Below, one piece after another: positions 21,551-28,034 of a stretch of 28,034 nt of DNA; position 1 is the stretch's first letter, and every line of letters begins with the position of its first letter. The notes under the pieces were generated by a model. That model did no database searches, was not told the DNA's origin, and worked only from the letters and a program-made list of their open reading frames with translations. Source of the DNA: a virus. The DNA lies in the IMG/VR virus record IMGVR_UViG_3300042309_001896, positions 1-28,034 of that record. One strand, written 5' to 3'. Position numbers and translations under genes: made by a program.

Positions 21551-23529
21551 TGGCAACCACAAGACTAACTGAGAAAATATCTCAGCTGGTAAGCGGCCAG
21601 CTTCCAGAATTTTTAAGAAACGACTACACGCTTTTTGTCTCTTTAATCGAGGCCTACTATCGCTATCTCGAACAAGATCAACAATCATTAGAGCTAGTTC
21701 AAAACGCTTTATCATATAACGATATTGATAGAACGGCTAGTTCATTCGTACAGTATTTTCTTAAAAATTATGCAACAAATATACCGCTTACTGCACAATT
21801 AAATAAGAAATTCTTAGTTAAAAGAATAAACGACTTGTATGAAGCGAAGGGTAGTGAGCTGTCTTTTAAGCTACTATTCAAGCTTCTCTACGATGTATCT
21901 GTTGAACAATCAAGACCTTATGACTTCGTACTAAGGCCTTCAGATGGTATTTGGGATCAACGCGTATCTCTTCGTATTGAGCGTACAGGGGGTAGTGTAA
22001 GTGATTTAACTGATAGATTTATTTTTCTTACTAAAAATGGTATTGAATACCGTGATGCCATTATACGTGTTAAAAATCTAACCACTAATTTATACGAAGT
22101 ATTTTTAAAATCAACCACCAGCACACCTTACGAAGTAGATGACGTTGTAGTTGTAAAAGATGAAAATGGTGATGTTGTCTTCACTGGTGAGATAAGACCA
22201 ACCGCTGTATCATACAGCATTAGTCAACCCGGTACAGGTTTTCGCGCCGGACAGGTATTTACAATATCTTTTGGAGGTGCTGTAGATACTGTAATTAGAA
22301 TCTTAGAAGTTGATTCAAACGGTGGTATCGCTTTACTTAAAATTCTTAATTACGGATACGGCTTTACTGGTACTTCGCTTTCGATCGACTTATATAATGA
22401 CTTAACGGTTGCATCGAGAACTAAAACCTTTATAACTAAATCTGAAGGTTTTAGAGATACCATTATACTGACATTACCTCACACCCCGTCCACGGGAGCC
22501 AGATACTTTTTGTCAGATTACACCACACCAGGGGACTACACTGGCTCGCTGCTAGCAACTAATACAGATGATGCAACTGTTGCACCTTTCGATAGCACAG
22601 GCGAATCTGATGCTGCAGCTGCTGTTATTTCGTTTACCTATGGTGCGATCGCTAGATACCCCGGTCAATACCTCTCTTCCAAAGGATTCTTATCTGAACC
22701 GGTGGTGCGACTGCAAGACGGTGGGTTGTATCAACCTTTCGCATATCAGCTTAAAAATGAACTTGATATTACCTATTTCTATGATACGGTCTTAAAGTTA
22801 GTACACCCTGCTGGTACCAAACTATACAATGATAGAGTTATTGAAACATTTGCCAATGTGCGCGCAAATGTTAATGTGCTGACTAGATCCAATGTGTTCT
22901 TAGAACTTGAAGAAACTTTAAGTTTAACAGATCGTATAATTTTTGGTTACTACCTTGCTCCATTTGATGTTACGGCAGGTACGGTCGACAGTTTGGTTTA
23001 TAATTTAGGTAAGGTTGTTGAAGATTCAGCAAATATTACCGACGCAACCACATTTAACATAACTAAAGTAGCGGATCCGGATAGCGTCACCCCTACAGAT
23101 AGCTTGACGCTTCAAATTAATATAGTTCTGACTGATACTGCTAATGCTCTTGACAGTGTAGGTACGGTAACTAACTACGTAAGACAATTTAATAATCAAG
23201 TTTTCCCTGACGACGGTAATATTTCCTTCAATGTTAGCAAGGTTTTAGATAGCAACACTTCTATTGAAGACTATTCCGTCGCTGCTCTTTCTTTAGATCC
23301 GATACAAGACTCAGCATCATCACTTGATTCCACAACATTAAGTATTAATAAATTAATATCTGACGATGTTACCCCTGATGATACGCTAGTTAAGACCATA
23401 TACACCAATATAAATAATAACGTCAGTACAGTTTCTCTATCAGAGACTGCAAACGCAACAATAACCAGCTATGCTGTTCCCGGGTACTTCAGCGAATTGT
23501 ACGCCGGTTCAGTTGTAACCCTCATATAA
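21550..23529 (+). CDS. 7: gp7-like baseplate wedge / virion structural protein
   Basis: A 659-residue structural protein in the gp7 position, after gp6. The N-terminal domain (about 1-140) has LPEFLRNDYTLFVSLIEAYY, NDIDRTASSFVQYFLKNYA, KKFLVKRINDLYEAKGSELS and LRPSDGIWDQR, a pattern seen in T4-like wedge proteins of marine phages. The middle is beta-rich (about 150-460). The C-terminal 190 residues contain irregular repeats of 25-35 residues built on 'DS...T..K..D' (DSANITDATTFNITKV, DSVTPTDSLTLQINIVL, DSASSLDSTTLSINKLI). T4 gp7 is 1032 residues, so the match is by position and N-terminal pattern rather than length. Confidence 0.65.
   Translation: MATTRLTEKISQLVSGQLPEFLRNDYTLFVSLIEAYYRYLEQDQQSLELVQNALSYNDIDRTASSFVQYFLKNYATNIPLTAQLNKKFLVKRINDLYEAKGSELSFKLLFKLLYDVSVEQSRPYDFVLRPSDGIWDQRVSLRIERTGGSVSDLTDRFIFLTKNGIEYRDAIIRVKNLTTNLYEVFLKSTTSTPYEVDDVVVVKDENGDVVFTGEIRPTAVSYSISQPGTGFRAGQVFTISFGGAVDTVIRILEVDSNGGIALLKILNYGYGFTGTSLSIDLYNDLTVASRTKTFITKSEGFRDTIILTLPHTPSTGARYFLSDYTTPGDYTGSLLATNTDDATVAPFDSTGESDAAAAVISFTYGAIARYPGQYLSSKGFLSEPVVRLQDGGLYQPFAYQLKNELDITYFYDTVLKLVHPAGTKLYNDRVIETFANVRANVNVLTRSNVFLELEETLSLTDRIIFGYYLAPFDVTAGTVDSLVYNLGKVVEDSANITDATTFNITKVADPDSVTPTDSLTLQINIVLTDTANALDSVGTVTNYVRQFNNQVFPDDGNISFNVSKVLDSNTSIEDYSVAALSLDPIQDSASSLDSTTLSINKLISDDVTPDDTLVKTIYTNINNNVSTVSLSETANATITSYAVPGYFSELYAGSVVTLI
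23409..23416 (+). promoter_or_regulatory. Late-promoter-like TATAAATA inside gp7-like gene
   Basis: An exact TATAAATA octamer lies about 120 bases upstream of the next gene (ATG 23539), within the last part of the gp7-like coding region. It could serve as an internal late promoter. In AT-rich DNA about one such match per 15 kb is expected by chance, so confidence is low. Confidence 0.28.
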
Positions 23530-23538
23530 GGAACATTT

Positions 23539-23979
23539 ATGTTTACAGAATCCGTAACAATCAAAGGCAATCTAGAAGTTGCTCTTTATGATGAGTCTGG
23601 CGCAATTAAGGATAGTAGAAAAGTTAACAACCTGGTTGTTGCGGTAGGCAAGGACCTTATTGCATCTCGCCTGGTTGGAAACTCTTTACCTATTCCTAGC
23701 CATATGGCTCTAGGTGCGAGCTCTACAGCTGCTTCCACATCTCAAACTGCGCTAGGTTCCGAACTGGGTAGAGTTTCGTTAGATTCTACTGCTCGAACTT
23801 CCAATACTGTGTCCTACGTAGCTACTTTCCCTGCTGGCACCGGTACAGGAACAGTTCAAGAAGCCGGTATTTTTAATGATGGTTCTAGCGGTAACATGTT
23901 ATGCCGTACAACGTTCAGCGCTGTTAATAAAGCAGCTGGTGATACTGTTGTTGTAACCTGGAACGTAACCGTAGCGTAA
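23539..23979 (+). CDS. Small virion structural protein (tail/baseplate)
   Basis: A 146-residue beta-rich protein with an AAGGAAC ribosome site before ATG 23539. It begins FTESVTIKGNLEVALYDESG and has a VNNLVVAVGKDLIASRLVG segment, HMALGASSTAASTSQTALGS and a C-terminal VQEAGIFNDGSSGNMLCRTT strand pair ending in VTWNVTVA. The MALG...TALGSELGRV pattern recurs in many phage structural proteins near baseplate or fibre genes. The exact place in the virion is unknown. It lies between gp7-like and gp8-like genes, so a baseplate or fibre-attachment role is likely. Confidence 0.72.
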   Translation: MFTESVTIKGNLEVALYDESGAIKDSRKVNNLVVAVGKDLIASRLVGNSLPIPSHMALGASSTAASTSQTALGSELGRVSLDSTARTSNTVSYVATFPAGTGTGTVQEAGIFNDGSSGNMLCRTTFSAVNKAAGDTVVVTWNVTVA

Positions 23980-23988
23980 TATCGCACC

Positions 23989-26121
23989 ATGCCTTTTTTG
24001 CTAAAAGATAGTTTCCACCAGTCATTGGTGGAAACGGTATATAATGATTTTTTGTCTCAGAGATCGACTTATTACTATTTTACTGGTAAGACTATTGACT
24101 GGGCGGATGAACTCGCACCTGAGACACCCGAGGTAACAGGTGATTATGAGTATGTGACAAGAAATAACATTATTAACGTAAAAAAGATAAATTTAAGAGA
24201 CGTTAGTTTTGTTGTAAGAAGAATTGACTGGACCTCCAATACTGTTTATGATCAGTTTGATCCGAATTACAGCCCATCTAATCCATCCAGCACCGGTGCA
24301 GTTAATTTAAAAGATTCTAACTTTTATGTTTTAACAAGCGAATTTAACGTCTATAAATGCTTGTTTAACAAAAACGGCGCAGAATCAACAGTAGAGCCTA
24401 CAGGTGTAGAAACAACACCGATTTCTACTGCAGACGGGTATGTCTGGAAATACCTGTATACCGTTTCTTTAGCAACAAGAAACAAGTTTTTAACTTTAGA
24501 CTATATGCCGGTCCAAAGATCGGTAACTAATGCGTTTTACTCCAACGGCGAGATAAGTAGTGTAATTATTGATAGTGTTGGATCAGGCTACTTAGGCAAT
24601 TCAACAGTTACTCTTACTGTTAATAATCAATACCTTGGTGGAACAGGTAATGTGCAGGCTAATGTTAAACCTGTATTTAACGCCTCTGGTGAAATAATAG
24701 ATGTAAGAATTACCAACCCTGGTAATAATATTAAAACAGCATCCATTACCATTAATGAGTCAACATACACCGGTAGAAGCAAATATCTAGGTGTAAGTAA
24801 TGTAAGAATTTTTTCACCCGGTAATGGTTATGTTAGTGCAGCTGTGAGCAACACAACTGCAACAATTTCTACTACCGGTGTGTTTCAACCTACAGCTAAT
24901 GCATTTGCGAATTTAATTTTTGTTGGTAATCTTTTAGCAGATGTGGTAATTACTAACCCTGGAGCTGGGTATACAACTGCAGCACAGGCAAATACTACAA
25001 TTACCATTTCTACTTCAGGTAGTACGCAGCCTACTTCTAACGCACAAGCAAATTTATATTTTGCTAATTCTGCTATTATCACCCCTGTTCTTTATAACGG
25101 TCAGTTGCAAGATGTATTAATAAGCGACCCGGGAACAGGATATGATTCAAATGCACAGACCGTGGTCTCTATTTTCGGAGACGGATCTGGAGCAGTTCTT
25201 ACCCCATACGTTAATGAGGCAGGACAGGTTGAAGATATTATAATTGAGGCAAGAGGCTCGGGTTATACTTATGCTGATATTAGCGTAGTTAGTAGTACCG
25301 GTGTAAATGCTAATGCCTACGTAAATTTAACACTTAACGATCTTGAAACATTGCAGACAGTTGTAGAGCTAGCTGCAGTTAAAGGGTCGGTAAACTGCAT
25401 TAGAGTGCATGACGGTGGTCAAGATTATTCCTATGCCAACGTAGTAATAACCGGTAATGGGGTGAATTTTGTTGGTAATGTGGTACTGTTAGATAACTCT
25501 GTTAGTTATGTAGAAGTTATTGCCCCTGGGCAAAATTACACATATGGTAACGTGAGTATTGTAGGTGATGGTAGTAATGCTAATGTCTCAGCAATATTTT
25601 CACCTGCAGGGGGTCATGGTAGTGATGCTGTTGCAGAGCTATTTGCAGATGCCATTATGTTTACCTCCAGTATAAACAACGAAAAGAATCACGGGTTTGA
25701 AATTAATAACGATTACAGACAGTTTGGTATTATTCGAAATCTTAAGGTGTATAACGGGCTTGGTACTTATACCAGCTTAAATGGAACAGCTACTCACCTA
25801 CTAACTTTAGGTTCTGTAGCTGGCCTTACCGCTGACGGAATGTTAGAGCTCTATGACGGTAGCTTAACAAAACAATTCATTATTGTAAGAGTAATAGCTG
25901 CTAGCAGCCAGGTTATTGTTCAAAACTTAAACAATCATACTATAGAGGCAGACGATGTCCTTGTTGACCCGTTGACAGATATTCCATACACGGTAATAAG
26001 TGTTAATGGAGACCCCGATATAAATAAATTTAGCGGACAATTATTGTACATTGATAATAGAACTACTGTAAGCCACAGTGATCAACAGCTGGTCACTTTA
26101 AGAACGGTAATAAGAATGTAA
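23989..26121 (+). CDS. 8: gp8-like baseplate wedge protein with inserted repeats
   Basis: A 710-residue protein, more than twice the length of T4 gp8 (334). The N-terminal domain has SFHQSLVETVYNDFL, FVVRRIDWTSNTVYDQFDPN, YVLTSEFNVYKCLFNKNGAE and TADGYVWKYLYTVSLATRNK, matching gp8. From about 185 to 540 lie tandem beta-repeats, each centred on a 'PGxGY' or 'GSGY' turn (VITNPGAGYTTAAQANTTIT, LISDPGTGYDSNAQTV, IIEARGSGYTYADISVV). The gp8 pattern resumes with DAIMFTSSINNEKNHGFEIN, NDYRQFGIIRNLK and GQLLYIDNRTTVSHSDQQL. The repeats may form a surface-exposed module. Confidence 0.82.
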   Translation: MPFLLKDSFHQSLVETVYNDFLSQRSTYYYFTGKTIDWADELAPETPEVTGDYEYVTRNNIINVKKINLRDVSFVVRRIDWTSNTVYDQFDPNYSPSNPSSTGAVNLKDSNFYVLTSEFNVYKCLFNKNGAESTVEPTGVETTPISTADGYVWKYLYTVSLATRNKFLTLDYMPVQRSVTNAFYSNGEISSVIIDSVGSGYLGNSTVTLTVNNQYLGGTGNVQANVKPVFNASGEIIDVRITNPGNNIKTASITINESTYTGRSKYLGVSNVRIFSPGNGYVSAAVSNTTATISTTGVFQPTANAFANLIFVGNLLADVVITNPGAGYTTAAQANTTITISTSGSTQPTSNAQANLYFANSAIITPVLYNGQLQDVLISDPGTGYDSNAQTVVSIFGDGSGAVLTPYVNEAGQVEDIIIEARGSGYTYADISVVSSTGVNANAYVNLTLNDLETLQTVVELAAVKGSVNCIRVHDGGQDYSYANVVITGNGVNFVGNVVLLDNSVSYVEVIAPGQNYTYGNVSIVGDGSNANVSAIFSPAGGHGSDAVAELFADAIMFTSSINNEKNHGFEINNDYRQFGIIRNLKVYNGLGTYTSLNGTATHLLTLGSVAGLTADGMLELYDGSLTKQFIIVRVIAASSQVIVQNLNNHTIEADDVLVDPLTDIPYTVISVNGDPDINKFSGQLLYIDNRTTVSHSDQQLVTLRTVIRM
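24011..24035 (+). repeat. Perfect 10-bp inverted repeat at start of gp8-like gene
   Basis: GTTTCCACCA (24011-24020) and TGGTGGAAAC (24026-24035) are exact reverse complements with a 5-base loop, only 22 bases after the ATG at 23989. It would form a very stable mRNA hairpin. There is no T-run after it. Confidence 0.6.
26019..26026 (+). promoter_or_regulatory. Late-promoter-like TATAAATA inside gp8-like gene
   Basis: An exact TATAAATA about 110 bases before the next gene (ATG 26132), at a similar offset to the box at 23409. It may be an internal late promoter, or a chance match in AT-rich coding sequence. Confidence 0.3.
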
Positions 26122-26131
26122 TAGGGTAGAA

Positions 26132-28034
26132 ATGACTATCAAATTTAATACAGAGCCATATCACGATAACTTTGACGAAACAAAGCAGTTTTATAAAATT
26201 TTGTTTCGTCCCGGTCGTGCCGTTCAGGCAAGAGAGCTGACTCAGCTTCAAACCGCACTACAAAATCAAATTGCTCGTTTTGGCCAGAACATATTTAAAG
26301 AAGGTTCTGTAGTAGTACCTGGTCAGCTCAATCTAGACCTGTTTGCTCGTTATGTTAAATTAACTGAGACATATAATTCTGTAATTACCGATGATCAAAT
26401 TGAAAATCTAGAGGGTAGCATCATTGAGGGTCAGACCTCGGGTATGCGAGCCCTGGTAGTAAAAGTATCTAAAACAACCGCTACAGATCCCCCTACACTT
26501 TTCGTTAAGTATCTTAATTCAGGTACAGACGGTACAACATATAACTTCGCCGACGGTGAAGTTTTTAATAACGAAGATAACACTATTGTCCTTCAGGTTG
26601 CTGCTTCTTCTGCTACCGGTAAGGGCACGTTGTTTTCAGTACAACCCGGTGTAATTTTCTGTAGAAATGTTTTTGCTTATTTTGATGCTCAAACTATAAT
26701 TGTATCTAAGTACACTGATACACCTACAGCTTCTATAGGCTTTAAGGTAACAGAATCTGCTGTAACCAGTGATGAAGATGAATCCTTATTAGACCCTGCA
26801 ATTGGGTCATATAACTACTTTGCCCCAGGTGCTGATAGATATAAGCTTGCGCTTGACTTAGAAGTTAGAAATCTAATACCAACCGGTAATGAAGCAGATG
26901 ATTATGTCGAACTCGCTCGAGTTGAAAACGGGGTAATTATTCTTCTTAAGAAGAATGCTGATTACAATATTTTAGCTGATACTCTCGCAAGACGTACATT
27001 CGATGAGTCTGGCAACTATGTGGTTAGACCTTATGGGTTAGAGGTAATAGATCATCTAAGAACCAGTAATACATCGATTAGAGACGGTCTATATGACCAG
27101 TACAACGGTGGTAATGCTGACTTGTATGTCAATGTTATTAAACCTGGTAAGTCATATGTTCTTGGTTATGAGCTGGAAAATCTAAAGACTCAGTATATCT
27201 CTGCCCCTAAGGCAAGAGATTTTGTAACGGTAAACAACGGTACAATTAACACTGAAGTTGGTAGCTTTGTTTATGTTACTGGCTTGTATTCTATACCTGA
27301 GCTGGCAACCTTATCTGAAGTAGATCTTTATAGCAATTACACCGCAGCAGCTGGATCTGCATCTGGTACTAAAGTAGGTACAGCAAGAGCAAGAACCATA
27401 GAATACCATAGCGGGTCGGGTTCATCAGCTGTTTACAAGTTGTATCTTTTTGATATCGAAATGCTTGCAGGATACTCTTTCGAGCACGACGTTAAACAAA
27501 TCTATTATAACGCTTCCGGTTATCCTGACTTTACCGGAAATATTGTACCTGTTCTTACCGCCTTAACGGGCTCAGTTACAACTGTTGATGGTAGCAGCAC
27601 AATAACAGGGGCTGGAACAAGATTTACAGAAGAACTTCATTCTGCTGCTACAAACTTCCTAACAATCAATGGTAATTTAATACAGATCAGCTCTGTAGTT
27701 AGCGATGTGACACTAACCGCTAGCGCTGCGGTAACCGGTAATGTATCAGGTGTAAGTGTTAGTCGACATGATGCTAATATCGTACTAGCAGATAAAGCCG
27801 CATATCTATTCGAGCTTCCATACTCTACAATTAAATCGGTTGATTCAACAGGTCTTGAAACTCAGTACTCTTCAAGAAGAGTTTATGATAGAACACTATC
27901 ACTAGGTAGTGTAACTATAACTGCAGGTTCGGATGAGGTCTTTACACCGTACTCTAATGATAATTACATCTGTGTTAACAAGACCACAGGTGCATATCTA
28001 GATGTATCAAGCAATATTACTCTAGGTGGCTCTC
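26132..28034 (+). CDS. DUF4815-type virion structural protein (3' end cut off)
   Basis: An open frame of at least 634 codons that runs off the right edge without a stop. AGGGTAG precedes ATG 26132. The N-terminus matches the DUF4815-type phage structural protein pattern: NTEPYHDNFDETKQFYKILF, RPGRAVQARELTQLQTALQN, QIARFGQNIFKEGSVVVPG. Later parts include DRYKLALDLEVRN, NADYNILADTLARRTFDESG, NYVVRPYGLEV and YVNVIKPGKSYVLGYELEN. The family occurs in marine T4-like phages next to wedge genes and is thought to be a baseplate or fibre-connecting protein. A strong 11-bp inverted repeat lies near the start. Confidence 0.8.
   Translation, partial: MTIKFNTEPYHDNFDETKQFYKILFRPGRAVQARELTQLQTALQNQIARFGQNIFKEGSVVVPGQLNLDLFARYVKLTETYNSVITDDQIENLEGSIIEGQTSGMRALVVKVSKTTATDPPTLFVKYLNSGTDGTTYNFADGEVFNNEDNTIVLQVAASSATGKGTLFSVQPGVIFCRNVFAYFDAQTIIVSKYTDTPTASIGFKVTESAVTSDEDESLLDPAIGSYNYFAPGADRYKLALDLEVRNLIPTGNEADDYVELARVENGVIILLKKNADYNILADTLARRTFDESGNYVVRPYGLEVIDHLRTSNTSIRDGLYDQYNGGNADLYVNVIKPGKSYVLGYELENLKTQYISAPKARDFVTVNNGTINTEVGSFVYVTGLYSIPELATLSEVDLYSNYTAAAGSASGTKVGTARARTIEYHSGSGSSAVYKLYLFDIEMLAGYSFEHDVKQIYYNASGYPDFTGNIVPVLTALTGSVTTVDGSSTITGAGTRFTEELHSAATNFLTINGNLIQISSVVSDVTLTASAAVTGNVSGVSVSRHDANIVLADKAAYLFELPYSTIKSVDSTGLETQYSSRRVYDRTLSLGSVTITAGSDEVFTPYSNDNYICVNKTTGAYLDVSSNITLGGS
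26174..26210 (+). repeat. Perfect 11-bp inverted repeat near start of DUF4815-type gene
   Basis: GACGAAACAAA (26174-26184) and TTTGTTTCGTC (26200-26210) are exact reverse complements. The 15-base loop itself contains the palindrome TTTTATAAAA. It lies 42 bases after the ATG at 26132 and is not followed by a T-run. Confidence 0.6.

Noticed and set aside
24011-24035. The 10-bp hairpin as a transcription terminator.
   Set aside because: No T-run follows, and it lies 22 bases inside an intact 710-codon gene.
1-28034. Search for integrase, transposase, CRISPR arrays, attachment sites or a complete tRNA.
   Set aside because: Nothing with matching motifs or repeat-spacer structure was seen. Inverted repeats found are local hairpins.

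Overview
The window is part of the genome of a T4-like tailed phage (myovirus). It holds the T4-family replication and late-transcription genes gp32, gp59 and gp33, a PhoH gene, and almost the whole baseplate, tail-tube and spike set (homologues of gp4, 54, 26, 51, 48, 53, 27, 5, 25, 6, 7 and 8). Genes are tightly packed, with many stop/start overlaps. The sequence is fairly AT-rich and codon use looks even throughout. No photosynthesis genes, integrase, transposon, CRISPR array or complete tRNA gene is visible. The mix of PhoH, an MGME1-like exonuclease and a DUF4815-type structural protein resembles marine or freshwater T4-like phages more than coliphage T4. The host cannot be named from the window.

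Region 1 (1-7250, + strand) carries early/middle and lysis genes. These are small conserved phage proteins, PhoH, a GH19 endolysin, a PD-(D/E)XK exonuclease, a SleB-type cell-wall hydrolase, a three-helix membrane protein (possible holin), gp33, gp59, two small charged proteins, gp32 and a secreted lysine-rich protein. Three clear intrinsic terminators divide it. Between the exonuclease and the next gene (about 3100-3548) lies the most striking feature: a circularly permuted, two-piece tmRNA (ssrA). Its acceptor piece lies upstream of its coding piece. The two ends form a perfect 7-bp acceptor stem with the alanine-identity G3-U70 pair, and the tag reads ANDEKFALAA. The spacer between the pieces contains a protein-like reading frame.

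Region 2 (7250-12346, - strand) is a tail/head-completion operon read leftwards: gp4-like nuclease, a putative gp2-like protein, gp54, gp26, a gp51-like small protein and a large tape-measure-like protein. The gp51-like frame is shorter than 70 codons and overlaps the end of gp26 in the -1 frame, at a canonical A AAT TTT slippery heptamer. This suggests a frameshifted tail-chaperone pair just before the tape measure, as in lambda G/GT.

Region 3 (12389-28034, + strand) is the baseplate operon: gp48, gp53, gp27-like hub, a gp5-like OB-fold plus hydrolase protein, a separate beta-helix spike with a C-terminal M15 peptidase, a PAAR tip, gp25, gp6, gp7-like, a small virion protein, gp8-like and a truncated DUF4815-type protein. 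T4-type late promoter boxes (TATAAATA and GATAAATA) sit in the 42-base gap between regions 2 and 3, consistent with gp33-dependent late transcription. Several genes carry long perfect inverted repeats just inside their 5' ends.
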